Below, in pieces: positions 48,883 through 59,000 of a DNA stretch of 64,000 nucleotides. The stretch covers positions 281,089 to 345,088 of the forward strand of contig NZ_CP074435.1 of the NCBI RefSeq assembly GCF_019923565.1. The letters are read 5' to 3'. This DNA is from Candidatus Schneideria nysicola. Lineage in GTDB: Bacteria > Pseudomonadota > Gammaproteobacteria > Enterobacterales > Enterobacteriaceae. The stretch's first letter is position 1; each line of letters opens with the position of its first letter. The notes beneath the pieces were generated by a model. The model was not told the origin of the DNA and made no database searches. It saw only the letters and a program-made list of their open reading frames with translations. Position numbers and translations under genes: made by a program.

Positions 48883-49983
48883 ATGCAGCAACCATCCGTA
48901 ATAAACGATAGAAAAAAAAATATAGCCATAGTTTTCGGTGGAAAATCACATGAACACCAAGTATCTTTAGAATCATCAAGAAATATATTTAATAATCTTA
49001 ATAGAAATAAATATAATATAACCCTTATTAGAGTAGATAAAAATGGTCGTTGGATTTTAGAGTATTCTTCTATTTATTTAAAAAAAATATCCAATCCAAA
49101 TAATTGGAACTCTCCTTGCTATTTAGCAATGGTTCCTGGTAATAAAAAAATGCAATTTATTAAGATTAATAATGGTAGTCCTATTCCGAAAATTGATATA
49201 ATTTTTTCGGTATTACATGGATCTTATGGTGAAGATGGGTGTATTCAAGGTTTACTGGAATCACTAAATATCCCTTATGTAGGAAGTAATGTTCTAGGAT
49301 CTGCTCTTTGTATGGATAAAGATATAACGAAAAGATTACTACGTAGTGCACGAATACCAGTCACACCCTCTATAACTTTATGGAAAGATAAAAAAAGTAA
49401 TCCAACTTATTCCTATATTATTTCTAAATTAGGGTTACCTTTATTTGTTAAACCTACCAATCAAGGTTCTTCAATAGGTGTGAGTAAAATAAGTAATCAA
49501 TACGATTTTAATCAAGCTTTAAACTTAGCTTACTCATACAGTAAAAAAATTCTTATAGAGAAAGCTATTAAGGGAAGAGAAATTGAGATTGGAATACTTG
49601 GTATTCCACAGAAATTATTTCATAGTGTTTGTGGTGAAATATCTATTTTGAATGATTTACCCAATAATTCTCACTATACTTATGAGCTTAAGTATTCCTC
49701 TAATGAAAGAGTGAAATTAATAATTCCAGCCAATAATCTGAGTTCGAATTTAAATGTCAAGCTTTGTTCCATTGCTAGAAGGGCTTTTCTACTGTTAAAT
49801 TGTAATGTAATGGCAAGAATAGATTTTTTTTTAACAGAGGATAATAAAATTTTTTTAAATGAAATCAATACTATACCAGGATTTACATCCTTAAGTACAT
49901 ATCCTAAATTATGGGAAAAAAGTGGAATGAATTATTCTGAATTACTTGATCGTTTAATTCACTTATCCATTTATGAAGATTGA
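48883..49983 (+). CDS. ddlA: D-alanine-D-alanine ligase, DdlA type
   Basis: Makes D-Ala-D-Ala for the peptidoglycan stem. From ATG 48883 it has 366 residues, the long DdlA form (E. coli DdlA 364) rather than the 306-residue DdlB. Blocks include IAIVFGGKSHEHQVS, GEDGCIQG, VKPTNQGSSIGVSK, ARIDFFLT and the ATP-grasp end NEINTIPGFT. The frame extends upstream to 48787 inside map, but that part is just map sequence out of frame. No good ribosome site before 48883. ddlA at this position is not the E. coli neighbourhood. Confidence 0.92.
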   Translation: MQQPSVINDRKKNIAIVFGGKSHEHQVSLESSRNIFNNLNRNKYNITLIRVDKNGRWILEYSSIYLKKISNPNNWNSPCYLAMVPGNKKMQFIKINNGSPIPKIDIIFSVLHGSYGEDGCIQGLLESLNIPYVGSNVLGSALCMDKDITKRLLRSARIPVTPSITLWKDKKSNPTYSYIISKLGLPLFVKPTNQGSSIGVSKISNQYDFNQALNLAYSYSKKILIEKAIKGREIEIGILGIPQKLFHSVCGEISILNDLPNNSHYTYELKYSSNERVKLIIPANNLSSNLNVKLCSIARRAFLLLNCNVMARIDFFLTEDNKIFLNEINTIPGFTSLSTYPKLWEKSGMNYSELLDRLIHLSIYED

Positions 49984-50001
49984 TTCTTGTTTCTTTCTTT
50001 A

Positions 50002-50526
50002 TTATACTTTTTTTGTATTGATAAGAAACTCATCATGAATTTGATTCACCCAATTTTTAATACGTGGTATTGTTAATTCCGGTTGACGATCTTGATCAAT
50101 AGCTAAACCAACAAAGTACTTCTCATTAAGTAAGCCTTTTGATAATTCAAAATGATATCCCTGATTTGACCAATAACCTATTACAGTAGCCCCTTGCGAT
50201 ACAACAATATTATGTATTATACCCATTGCATCACAGAAATATTCTGCATAATCTTCTTGATCACCACAACCAAAAATTGCTACTTTTTTGTTATAAAAAT
50301 CTATTTTTTTTAAACTGGGTATAAAATCATCCCAATCACATTGTACTTCACCATAATACCAAGTAGGAATTCCTAAAATTAGATTATTGTATTTTTCTAA
50401 ATCAGCCTTATTGCTTTTAGCAATATCAAAAATAGAAAAATCATTTCTTGAATTCTGTTCAATTAAATAAGCAACATTTTCAGTATTACCAGTGTCACTA
50501 CCGAAAAAAATACCAGCTTTAATCAT
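50002..50526 (-). CDS. fldA: Flavodoxin I
   Basis: FMN electron carrier for flavodoxin-dependent enzymes such as IspG, IspH, BioB and MetH in E. coli. 174 residues (E. coli 176). The phosphate loop FGSDTGNTE near residues 9-17, GIPTWYYGEVQCDW around 53-66 and FGCGDQEDYAEYFCDA near 84-99 fit long-chain flavodoxin. Convergent with ddlA. Likely supports the MEP pathway represented here by ispD and ispF. Confidence 0.95.
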   Translation of the reverse strand: MIKAGIFFGSDTGNTENVAYLIEQNSRNDFSIFDIAKSNKADLEKYNNLILGIPTWYYGEVQCDWDDFIPSLKKIDFYNKKVAIFGCGDQEDYAEYFCDAMGIIHNIVVSQGATVIGYWSNQGYHFELSKGLLNEKYFVGLAIDQDRQPELTIPRIKNWVNQIHDEFLINTKKV

Positions 50527-50703
50527 ATTGAAATCCTCAGAAAACGGAAAGCTTATAGGAATTTATTAAAATTTTTAATTTTTTCTAAAATTTAGAAAAT
50601 ATATAATTTTAATTGTATAATAAAATTAAAAATTTTATCAATATTTCTTCTTTTTAAAGTATAAAATATTCATCAAACTTCTCATACATTAGAGGACTAT
50701 TAG

Positions 50704-51360
50704 ATGTCTATTATAAATTCATTACTATATTCTTATAATGAGGAAAATTTGTTTCATTCCAATTTGGTTTGGAGTATTTATATAATAATATTTGTTATTC
50801 TTATTCTTGAAAATGGGATTATTCCTGCTTCTTTTTTACCAGGAGATAGTTTATTAATTTTTGTTGGTTTACTTGTATCAAAGGGAGTACTAAATTTACC
50901 TATTACCTTGTTTTTACTCACCACTGCAGCAGGCATTGGTAGTTGGATAAGTTATTTACAAGGTCAATGGTTAAGAAAAAACAGAAACATGAAAAAATGG
51001 TTAATTTATTTACCAAACCAATCTTATCAAAAAACTTATAATATATTTTATCGATATGGATTATCTGCATTATTTTTTGTTCGTTTTATTGTGTTTGCAA
51101 GAACATTATTACCTATTTTGGTTGGATTCTATGGATTAAGTAATATACAATTTCAATTATTTAATTGGATTAGTGCATTTTTTTGGGTATTAGTTTTAGT
51201 TTTATTGGGATTTTTTATTGGTGAAAATCCTTTTTTTCAAATATATGAAAAAAATTTTTTACTATTCCTACTAATAGTATCAGCTATATTTATTATTATA
51301 GGAATAACAAGTTTTATATTAATATATATACGTAAAATAAAGGAGAAAAAAAATAATTAA
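50704..51360 (+). CDS. yqjA: YqjA/YghB-type DedA-family membrane protein
   Basis: DedA-family inner-membrane protein; in E. coli YqjA and YghB are needed for normal division, envelope stress tolerance and proton-dependent transport. 218 residues (YqjA 220). The four charged membrane residues known to matter in YqjA are kept: Glu36 in LENG, Asp48 in PGDSL, and Arg127 and Arg133 in VRFIVFART. It resembles YqjA more than E. coli DedA (GCWVSYIQG-like SWISYLQGQWL). An AGAGGA site precedes ATG 50704. tadA follows closely. Confidence 0.88.
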   Translation: MSIINSLLYSYNEENLFHSNLVWSIYIIIFVILILENGIIPASFLPGDSLLIFVGLLVSKGVLNLPITLFLLTTAAGIGSWISYLQGQWLRKNRNMKKWLIYLPNQSYQKTYNIFYRYGLSALFFVRFIVFARTLLPILVGFYGLSNIQFQLFNWISAFFWVLVLVLLGFFIGENPFFQIYEKNFLLFLLIVSAIFIIIGITSFILIYIRKIKEKKNN

Positions 51361-51376
51361 AGTGAAAGAGAGAATC

Positions 51377-51871
51377 ATGAATATTAATAATCAAAAAGAT
51401 AAACATTGGATGAGTAAAGCTCTTCAATTAGCTAACAATGCTAAAATAAATGGTGAAGTACCTGTGGGAGCAGTATTAGTATTAAAAAATAATATTATAG
51501 GAGAAGGATGGAATTGTTCTATTACACATTGTGACCCTACAGCACATGCCGAAATTGTCGCTTTACGACAAGGTAGTAAAAATATAAAGAATTATAGATT
51601 ATTAGATTCTGTAATGTATGTTACTATAGAACCATGTATAATGTGTGCAGGAGCAATGATTCATGCCAGAATTAAACGTCTAGTTTTTGCCAATTATAGT
51701 AAAAAAACCGGAGCAGTCGGATCATTTATTAATATATTAAGATATCCAGGTATTAATCATCTTATTATATTAAACCGTCCATTGATGAGTGAAAGAGCTT
51801 CCCTACAACTAAAAAATTTTTTTAAAGAACGCCGTATACAACAAAAGAATAATAAAATAAATAGAAGATAG
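51377..51871 (+). CDS. tadA: TadA, tRNA-specific adenosine deaminase
   Basis: Forms inosine at position 34 of tRNA-Arg(ACG). From ATG 51377 it has 164 residues (E. coli 167). The zinc site is His57-Ala-Glu59, Cys87 and Cys90 in EPCIMCAGAM. EVPVGAVLV and DPTAHAEIVALRQG are conserved. The frame starts at a GTG (51362) two bases after yqjA, but the downstream ATG has the better-placed GAGAG and matches the family length. Confidence 0.95.
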   Translation: MNINNQKDKHWMSKALQLANNAKINGEVPVGAVLVLKNNIIGEGWNCSITHCDPTAHAEIVALRQGSKNIKNYRLLDSVMYVTIEPCIMCAGAMIHARIKRLVFANYSKKTGAVGSFINILRYPGINHLIILNRPLMSERASLQLKNFFKERRIQQKNNKINRR

Positions 51872-51899
51872 TCAGTCACCATGCCATGCCTTTTTTTTC

Positions 51900-52925
51900 T
51901 TAATCTTTTTTAAGATAATGATTTATTACCTTTTCAATAGGGAGAAGTAATAAATTTTCTTTAGAACTAGGTAAAATGGCATTGACTCGTAAGTACCACC
52001 AATTTTTTCTCGCAAAAGTACGGCATTTTACTGCATCTTTTTCTGTCATGAGTAATATGAAATGAGAATGTGTAGGGATTAAATTAATCAAATCTTTTTC
52101 TTGATAATGTTGATGATCGGAAAAATTCACTTCTTTTATAGGTAAAATTCCATATTCTTTTAATGTACAAAAAAATCGTCTTGGATAACCAATTCCTGCA
52201 ATAGCTACTATTTTTTTGTTTTTTAATTCACTTAATGAAATACTTTCATTACTTAATAAATTTACTATTAAATCAGGCTGAATTTTCATAGGGGTTTCAC
52301 GGGCATCTCTTATCTTACCCCCGTTCACAATAATTTCTTGTACACTATTAAGTCTATATTGTCTTTCTCGCATTGGTCCTGCAGGAATCCACCACCCATT
52401 TCCAAAACGACGAATACCATCTATAACTACCCATTCGATATCTCTAGCCAATGCATAATGTTGTAATCCATCATCAGATACTATTACGTCTAAATCATTA
52501 TTTTTTATTAAAAACTCTACGGCATCTATTCTTCTTGGTGCTACAGCAACCGATACTCCTGTACGTTGCCAAATTAGTAAAGGTTCATCACCACATTGAT
52601 TACTCATCGTAGTAGAATTTACTAAAAGAGGATATGTTACAGAACATGAACCATAGCCTCTTGATACTACTCCAACACGCCATCCTCTTCTTTTTAATTT
52701 TTCTACTAACCAAATAACTAATGGAGTTTTGCCTGTTCCTCCTATTGTTAAATTGCCTATGACGATTATGGCTAATGGGAAACGCTTTATTTGAAATAAA
52801 CCAATACGATAACTCAATCGAATTAAAGTAGTAATTAATCCATATAACAAAGAAAATGGGATTAAAAATGGCATACATATTAAACGTAGTAAAAAAGCAT
52901 TATGATACCAAATGTTATTGATCAT
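51900..52925 (-). CDS. lpxK: LpxK, tetraacyldisaccharide 4'-kinase
   Basis: Phosphorylates the lipid A precursor to give lipid IVA. 341 residues (E. coli 328). Membrane-associated N-terminus, then the P-loop GNLTIGGTGKT at 57-67 and VVSRGYG, with DDGLQHY near residues 152-158. Four bases after msbA; the msbA-lpxK order is ancestral. A key indicator that lipid A is made. Confidence 0.95.
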   Translation of the reverse strand: MINNIWYHNAFLLRLICMPFLIPFSLLYGLITTLIRLSYRIGLFQIKRFPLAIIVIGNLTIGGTGKTPLVIWLVEKLKRRGWRVGVVSRGYGSCSVTYPLLVNSTTMSNQCGDEPLLIWQRTGVSVAVAPRRIDAVEFLIKNNDLDVIVSDDGLQHYALARDIEWVVIDGIRRFGNGWWIPAGPMRERQYRLNSVQEIIVNGGKIRDARETPMKIQPDLIVNLLSNESISLSELKNKKIVAIAGIGYPRRFFCTLKEYGILPIKEVNFSDHQHYQEKDLINLIPTHSHFILLMTEKDAVKCRTFARKNWWYLRVNAILPSSKENLLLLPIEKVINHYLKKD

Positions 52926-52929
52926 TTAT

Positions 52930-54693
52930 TTATATTGTAAATTGTAGTTGATGTAAATGAGCATATACTCCTCTTTGAGAGAGAAGCGATTGATGAGTCC
53001 CTTTTTCAATAATATGTCCATTGTCTAAAACAAAAATTTCATCAGATTTTTCAACTGTAGACAATCGATGAGCGATAACTAATAGTGTACGATTGTTCTT
53101 AATTTTATTTAAAGCACTTTGAATAGCTTTTTCAGACTGAAAATCTAATGCTGAAGTTGCTTCATCGAGAACTAATATAGGACAATTTCGAAGTAAAGCT
53201 CGTGCAATAGCAATACGTTGTCTTTGCCCTCCTGATAATAACAAACCATTTTCGCCAATAATAGTATCTAAACCCTTATCCATTTTTTGAATAAAATCCA
53301 TAGCACAAGCCATATATGCAGCTTTTTCAATGTCTTCACGAGAAGACGTATCTTTACATGCATAAGCAATATTATTCGCAATAGTATCATTAAAAAGATA
53401 GACATTTTGAGAAACTAAAGCTATCTGATTACGAAGAGAAGTAAGTTTATACTCACGTACATCAATCCCATCCAGTAAAATTTCTCCTTCTTGTATCTCA
53501 TAAAAACGTGTTAATAAATTAACAATAGTAGATTTACCAGAACCAGAACGTCCCACGAATGCAACAGTTTTACCTGCTTCTATTTTTAAATTAATATCCT
53601 TTAAAGAAGGTTTATTTTTTCCAGGATAAAAAAATGTCACATGATTAAAAATAATATCTCCTCTAACAGATTTTATTTCTTTGGTACCGTCATCTTTGGC
53701 AGTTTCCATATCTAAAATAGAGAAGAGAGTTTGACACGCCGCCATCCCAATTTGAAATTGGGTATTAATATTCGTTAGTGATTTTAATGGTCGCATCATA
53801 GCCAACATGGATGAAAAGATTAATGTTACGACACCCGCTGTTAAATTTTCTATAATTGCTGGAAAACTTGCCGCATAAAGAATAGAAGCAAGTGCCAAAG
53901 AAGTAATAAATTGAATTAATGGATCAGAACCAGAAGATGCCGTGACCATTTTCATGGTTTGTTGACGTACACGATTGCTAATTTGATAAAAACGTTCATT
54001 TTCTAATTTTTGACCTCCAAAAATTAAAATTTCTTTATGACCTTTTAATACTTGTTCTGCATTTGTTGTTACTTGACTCATATTATTTTGTATTTTTTTA
54101 GCGATTTTTCTAAATCGATTAGATATAAGCTTAAAAGCAAGTGAAACTAATGGACTAATTATTACTAAAATTAGTGATAATTGCCAACTATAATAAAACA
54201 TCATAAAAAAAAGACCAAGAATGGATGCACCTTCACGAATAATAGTAATTAATATAGTAGAAGAGGCTGTAGCAATTTGTTCTGTATCGTAAGTAATACG
54301 AGATAGCAGAGATCCTGTAGATTGTTGATCAAAAAAAGAAACTGGCATCTCAATAATATGATTAAATAGTTTTCGACGCATTTCTAGAACGACTTTTCCT
54401 GAAACCCAAGATAGACAATAATGATAAATAAATCCACTCATTCCTCTTAATATCATTAGACTAATAATAGCTAATGGCATCCAATTTAAAACATTCATAT
54501 GATTTCTTGTATTGGTATTAAAACCTTCATCAAGTAAGGGTTTTAATAAAGATAATATTAAAATATCCGTTATTGCATTTAAAATTAAGAATATTATAGA
54601 AATAATTAAACCAATACGAAATGGAAATATAATAGGCCAAAGACGATAAAATATTCTGCGATTATTATTTTTTTTACGTTTTATTCCTTTCAT
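52930..54693 (-). CDS. msbA: MsbA, lipid A-core flippase
   Basis: ABC exporter that flips lipid A-core across the inner membrane before the Lpt system takes over. 587 residues (E. coli 582). Six membrane helices in residues 1-330, then a nucleotide-binding domain with Walker A GRSGSGKST near 380, signature LSGGQRQRIAIARALL near 487, Walker B ILVLDEATSALD and the H-loop IAHRLST. Functionally coupled with lpxK immediately downstream and with lptF/lptG elsewhere in the window. Confidence 0.97.
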   Translation of the reverse strand: MKGIKRKKNNNRRIFYRLWPIIFPFRIGLIISIIFLILNAITDILILSLLKPLLDEGFNTNTRNHMNVLNWMPLAIISLMILRGMSGFIYHYCLSWVSGKVVLEMRRKLFNHIIEMPVSFFDQQSTGSLLSRITYDTEQIATASSTILITIIREGASILGLFFMMFYYSWQLSLILVIISPLVSLAFKLISNRFRKIAKKIQNNMSQVTTNAEQVLKGHKEILIFGGQKLENERFYQISNRVRQQTMKMVTASSGSDPLIQFITSLALASILYAASFPAIIENLTAGVVTLIFSSMLAMMRPLKSLTNINTQFQIGMAACQTLFSILDMETAKDDGTKEIKSVRGDIIFNHVTFFYPGKNKPSLKDINLKIEAGKTVAFVGRSGSGKSTIVNLLTRFYEIQEGEILLDGIDVREYKLTSLRNQIALVSQNVYLFNDTIANNIAYACKDTSSREDIEKAAYMACAMDFIQKMDKGLDTIIGENGLLLSGGQRQRIAIARALLRNCPILVLDEATSALDFQSEKAIQSALNKIKNNRTLLVIAHRLSTVEKSDEIFVLDNGHIIEKGTHQSLLSQRGVYAHLHQLQFTI

Positions 54694-54825
54694 ACATAAT
54701 CTGAGTCTGAATTGGAAATTTAAAAAAAGAAAAGATTGATTAAAAAATTATAATGAATTGATCAATGAATGAGAGTATCGAACTATAAAATAAGTTGATT
54801 GAAGAAATTATTTTATTAATTAATA

Positions 54826-55494
54826 TTAATTTGCAATTTGCTTCGATTTCTCAATTAAAAGAAGACGATATGTAATTAAATCATCAATTGTTAACACTGG
54901 CATATCGTGTTTATAAGAAAAAGATATAATTTCAGAAGTATTGGCCATACTACCATCTTCATTTGTAACTTCACATATCACACCTGCTGGTTTTAATCCT
55001 GCAAGACAAGCTAAATCAACCGCCGCTTCTGTATGACCTTTTCGAGAAAGAACTCCTCCAATTTCCGCACGCAAAGGAAATACATGTCCAGGACGATTAA
55101 GATCAGAAGGTTTAGCATTATCTTCAATGGCCGTACGAATAGTAGTTAAACGATCATTGGCTGATACACCCGTTGTAACACCTTGAGCCGCTTCTATTGT
55201 CACAGTAAAAGCAGTACGATAATGACTAGTATTATATTTTACCATCATAGGTAATTGTAGTCTGTCACAGAGCTCTTTAGTTAAACAAAGACAAACAATT
55301 CCACTACCATGACGAATAGATAAAGCCATTTGTTCTACAGTCATATTCTCTGCAGCAAAAATCATATCACCTTCATTTTCTCTATTTTCGTTATCTAATA
55401 CCAATATACCGCGTCCAGTACGTAAGGCATTTAATGCATTTTCTACACGTTTTATTGGAGTTCCGAATTTCGAAAGAAGTATTCGATGATTCAT
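54826..55494 (-). CDS. ribB: RibB, 3,4-dihydroxy-2-butanone 4-phosphate synthase
   Basis: Makes the four-carbon unit for riboflavin from ribulose-5-phosphate. 222 residues (E. coli 217). The acidic loop [11 protein letters not shown] (34-44) and [15 protein letters not shown] block are intact, and [15 protein letters not shown] and [10 protein letters not shown] fit the family. Stand-alone RibB as in enterobacteria. I looked for an FMN riboswitch in the 133 bases upstream and saw no G/C-rich conserved RFN-like blocks. With ribA in this window, half of the riboflavin route is represented. Confidence 0.96.
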   Translation of the reverse strand: MNHRILLSKFGTPIKRVENALNALRTGRGILVLDNENRENEGDMIFAAENMTVEQMALSIRHGSGIVCLCLTKELCDRLQLPMMVKYNTSHYRTAFTVTIEAAQGVTTGVSANDRLTTIRTAIEDNAKPSDLNRPGHVFPLRAEIGGVLSRKGHTEAAVDLACLAGLKPAGVICEVTNEDGSMANTSEIISFSYKHDMPVLTIDDLITYRLLLIEKSKQIAN

Positions 55495-55627
55495 GAAATT
55501 ATCCTTTTAATGTATCAAAAATCAATATTTTATACTTATTATACAATAATAATTTTTAGATTCTACAGAAATCAATATTTTATTACATATAGAATTCATT
55601 CATTTTTAGTATTCAAAAAAAATTTAA

Positions 55628-56101
55628 CTATAAATTTCTTTTAATAGTATTAATAATACGAGTAGTCGAACAATTACTCTTAAAGGGTAAAATTTTTATA
55701 TAACCTCCATTTTCTATAACTTCTTTACTCCCTATTATTTCATTAATTTTATAATCCCCTCCTTTTACAAGATAATGAGGTAAAATATTTACAATTAATC
55801 GATAAGGGGTATCTTCATAAAAGGGTATAACCCAATCTACTGTTTTTAATGCAGATAACATAATCATACGATGTGCTAAAGAATTTACCGGACGATTTTT
55901 TCCTTTTAATCGTTGAACTGAACTATCACTATTGATAGCTACAATTAATTTATCTCCTAACTTTTTTGCATGAGATAAATAACTAATATGACCAACATGT
56001 AAAATATCAAATACACCGTTTGTCATAACTATCTTCTCACCCCTTTTACGAGATAAATATAATAAAGACTTTAATTTTGATTCAGTAATAATATTAGTCA
56101 T
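55628..56101 (-). CDS. hldE: HldE C-terminal half as a separate gene: ADP-heptose synthase (adenylyltransferase)
   Basis: Adenylyltransferase domain of the normally bifunctional HldE; it joins ATP and heptose-1-phosphate to make ADP-heptose for the LPS inner core. The 157-residue product matches E. coli HldE from about residue 340 to the end: [13 protein letters not shown], the HVGH nucleotidyl motif at 35-38, [23 protein letters not shown] and GCSTT-like NCSTTRII. Its ATG shares one base with the TAA of the kinase gene (TAATG), so it is probably translated by re-initiation. The break lies exactly at the inter-domain linker. It could be called rfaE2/hldC by analogy with organisms where the two are separate. 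Confidence 0.92.
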   Translation of the reverse strand: MTNIITESKLKSLLYLSRKRGEKIVMTNGVFDILHVGHISYLSHAKKLGDKLIVAINSDSSVQRLKGKNRPVNSLAHRMIMLSALKTVDWVIPFYEDTPYRLIVNILPHYLVKGGDYKINEIIGSKEVIENGGYIKILPFKSNCSTTRIINTIKRNL

Positions 56102-57069
56102 TAATATAGTGATGGATTATAATTTTTAATGGCATTTTCTAATTCTCTTAAATTAAGAGTAGATGTTCCAAATTTACTAACAACTACACTAGCGGCAATA
56201 TTAGCTATAAAACAAGATTGTTCTAAATTATTTCCTGCTGCTAATGATATACCTAATACAGCAATAACTGTATCACCTGCACCCGTTACATCGTATACTT
56301 TTTTAGCTTTAGATAAAAAATATATTGGTTCTTTATGGAGTTGCAATAACACCATACCTTTTTCGGAACGTGTAATTAAAAGTGCTGTTAGTTTACAATC
56401 ATAAATTAACGTCATACTATGTTTAATTAACTCTTTTTCATTGGTACAATGACCTATTACCGATTCTAATTCAGAAATATTAGGAGTTAATAAAGTCGCA
56501 CCTTTATATTGAGTAAAGTCTGTACCTTTAGGATCTACTAATATAGGAATATTAAATTTTCTTGCAATAGTAATAATTTCTTGTACATTATCTAGTGTTC
56601 CTTTTGCATAATCTGATAAAATTAATACATTAACTTTTGATAATATAGATTGAATACGTTTTAGTATAGAAATACGATTTATTTTATTGAAATGTTTTTC
56701 AAAATCAATTCTAACCAAGGGATTTTTTTTAGAAAAAATTCTTAATTTAGTAATAGTAGGATAATCTACAAGAGAGGTAATATTTTTACAAGAAATACCC
56801 ATCTCTTTAAGTTTTTTTATAAGAGATTGTGCCGCATCATCTCTTCCAATCAATCCAATTAAATGAGCATATGCTCCTAAAGAAACGATATTCATTGCAA
56901 TATTAGCACTTCCTCCAGGACGATCTTCCATAGAATCCATTTTTATAATAGGTATTGTAGGAAATTCAGGAGAAAAACGATGAGTATGTCCATACCAATA
57001 TCGATCTAAAATTATATCACCTACTATTAATATAGTAGTTTGATAAAAATTGGATAAAGGAAATTTCAT
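56101..57069 (-). CDS. hldE: HldE N-terminal half as a separate gene: heptose-7-phosphate kinase
   Basis: Ribokinase-like domain that phosphorylates D-glycero-D-manno-heptose-7-phosphate. 322 residues, matching E. coli HldE 1-318. Blocks are [31 protein letters not shown] near 51-67, [19 protein letters not shown], and the ATP/anion-hole motif [12 protein letters not shown] near 264-275 with its catalytic Asp. It stops at SLY just after the kinase fold, where the E. coli protein runs on into the linker. The stop overlaps the start of the adenylyltransferase gene by one base. Both domains look intact, so function is likely preserved by two polypeptides. Confidence 0.93.
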   Translation of the reverse strand: MKFPLSNFYQTTILIVGDIILDRYWYGHTHRFSPEFPTIPIIKMDSMEDRPGGSANIAMNIVSLGAYAHLIGLIGRDDAAQSLIKKLKEMGISCKNITSLVDYPTITKLRIFSKKNPLVRIDFEKHFNKINRISILKRIQSILSKVNVLILSDYAKGTLDNVQEIITIARKFNIPILVDPKGTDFTQYKGATLLTPNISELESVIGHCTNEKELIKHSMTLIYDCKLTALLITRSEKGMVLLQLHKEPIYFLSKAKKVYDVTGAGDTVIAVLGISLAAGNNLEQSCFIANIAASVVVSKFGTSTLNLRELENAIKNYNPSLY

Positions 57070-57103
57070 CTATATCATTCCAATTTATAATCTCATTAAT
57101 AAA

Positions 57104-58774
57104 TTAATATTTTGGATTCCAAAAATTTTTTTCTATAAGCATAGAAGAAATTTTGTCGATATTATATAATTTTTCAGAATATAAATTACTACTACTATTC
57201 AAATTTTTTTTTACTATTTCTATAGCAATAGCACGTATAATTTCTCGAATATTTTTTATATCTGGTAGAATCATACTATCATTCCCATAAAGTAATGGAG
57301 AATAATGTGCTAATATTCGACTAGCTAAAATAAATATATCATTAGTAATTTTTCTAATTCCACTTGATAATATTCCTAATCCTATACTAGGAAAAATATA
57401 AATATTATTACATTGACTTATATAGTGTATTTTTTCTTTGTATTTAATAGGAGAAAATGGACTACCTGTAGCAATTAATGCATTTCCATTTGTCCAATTT
57501 AATATATCATCGGGTTTTGCTTCAGATTGTGAAGTAGGATTGGATAAAGGCATAATAATTGGTTTATTACAAAACTTATACATTGTACGAATAATGTTTT
57601 CAGTAAATAATCCACCTATTCCAGAAACCCCAATTAATATTGTAGGTTTAGCATGATAAATAACATCTTCTAATGATATTTGAGATTGAGATATTTTCCA
57701 ATTTTGAATATCTTTAGAAGATTTTACAAAAGATCTTTGAGAATAATTTAATTTATCTATATGTTTGTCTGTTAGTAAACCATAACGATCGATCATAAAT
57801 ATTCTTTTTTTAGCTTCTTCTTGTTGTAATCCTTCTTCTTCCATCATAGAAAGAAGTTGATTAGCGATTCCACATCCAGCAGATCCGGCACCTACACATA
57901 CTATAATTTGATCTCTAATTTTCTTGTTCATTGATTTACTAGTAGCTAAAATACATCCTAATACTACAGAGGCTGTACCTTGAATATCATCATTAAAACA
58001 ACATAAATTTTTATAGTATTTATTCAATAAAAATAGAGCATTATCTTGTGCAAAATCTTCAAATTGTAATAATACATTTGGCCAAATTTTATAAATTATT
58101 CGAATAAAAGTATCAATAAATTCATAATATTTTTCTTTAGATATACGTTCTTTTTTTAACCCAAGATATAAAGGATTATTAAGTAATTCTGTGTTATTTG
58201 TTCCAACATCTAAAATAATAGGAAGAGTATAGTGAGGATGTATACCACCTAATGCAGTATAAAGAGATAATTTGCCTACAGATATTTCAATACCACCTAT
58301 TCCTTGATCACCTATTCCTAAAATACGTTCACCATCTGTTACTACTATAACTTTTATGTCTTTCTTATTAAGAGAAATATTATTTAATATTTTTTCTATT
58401 TCTTTAGTATTTGTTGTATAGGATAAAAATAATGCTGATCGTGATGTTAAATAAGGTATATCAGAAAATTTCTGACAAGCTTCCCCTACAGTAGGAGTAT
58501 AAATAATAGGCAAAACATCATATAAATAAGATTGTAAAAAGTAATAAAATAAAATCTCATTAGTATTTTTTATACTACGTAAATAAATATAACGATCTAT
58601 ATTAGAATGTAAATTTTGATATTGTTTCCAAATACGATTTGTTTGTTCTCTTATATTTTCTATTTTATATGGAAATAATCCTTCTATATTGAATTTATTT
58701 CTTTCCTTCATAGAAAAAGCATTGTCTTTATTACAAAGAGGAAAATTTAATAAGACAGATTTTATATCTAACAT
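57104..58774 (-). CDS. maeA: NAD-linked malic enzyme
   Basis: Oxidative decarboxylation of malate to pyruvate with NADH. 556 residues (E. coli MaeA/SfcA 565), the large eukaryote-like form without a phosphotransacetylase tail. YTPTVGEACQKF near residue 95, VVTDGERILGIGDQGIGG near 153-170 and the nucleotide-binding GAGSAGCGIA near 290 are intact, as is FNDDIQGTASV with its metal ligands. Slightly shortened C-terminus. Retained in a reduced genome, it offers a second route to pyruvate beside pykA. Confidence 0.95.
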   Translation of the reverse strand: MLDIKSVLLNFPLCNKDNAFSMKERNKFNIEGLFPYKIENIREQTNRIWKQYQNLHSNIDRYIYLRSIKNTNEILFYYFLQSYLYDVLPIIYTPTVGEACQKFSDIPYLTSRSALFLSYTTNTKEIEKILNNISLNKKDIKVIVVTDGERILGIGDQGIGGIEISVGKLSLYTALGGIHPHYTLPIILDVGTNNTELLNNPLYLGLKKERISKEKYYEFIDTFIRIIYKIWPNVLLQFEDFAQDNALFLLNKYYKNLCCFNDDIQGTASVVLGCILATSKSMNKKIRDQIIVCVGAGSAGCGIANQLLSMMEEEGLQQEEAKKRIFMIDRYGLLTDKHIDKLNYSQRSFVKSSKDIQNWKISQSQISLEDVIYHAKPTILIGVSGIGGLFTENIIRTMYKFCNKPIIMPLSNPTSQSEAKPDDILNWTNGNALIATGSPFSPIKYKEKIHYISQCNNIYIFPSIGLGILSSGIRKITNDIFILASRILAHYSPLLYGNDSMILPDIKNIREIIRAIAIEIVKKNLNSSSNLYSEKLYNIDKISSMLIEKNFWNPKY

Positions 58775-58907
58775 TTTTTTTAATTTTTCATTAATTTAAA
58801 AATTTTTAATTTATCTTATTGTATTTTACATTAGGTTAAAATAATATTCTATTTTATTTAAATCATAAATAAAATATTTTATGAAAGGTATTTATCTATA
58901 TTATTTA

Positions 58908-58916
58908 TGTTATAAT
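58908..58916 (+). promoter_or_regulatory. Extended -10 promoter element before dapD
   Basis: TGTTATAAT, a perfect extended -10, about 85 bases upstream of dapD in the 226-base maeA-dapD divergent region, which is otherwise plain AT-rich sequence with no other feature I can support. Confidence 0.48.
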
Positions 58917-59000
58917 GTAATCTATAATTTTATTATTTTTTAATATTTTTTAATAAAATTTAAGAAAGATTCTATCTAAATATTCTATATTAGGAAAAAA

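Noticed and set aside
54694-55627. FMN riboswitch upstream of ribB
   Set aside because: The 133-base leader is almost pure A/T and shows none of the G/C-rich conserved blocks of the RFN element.
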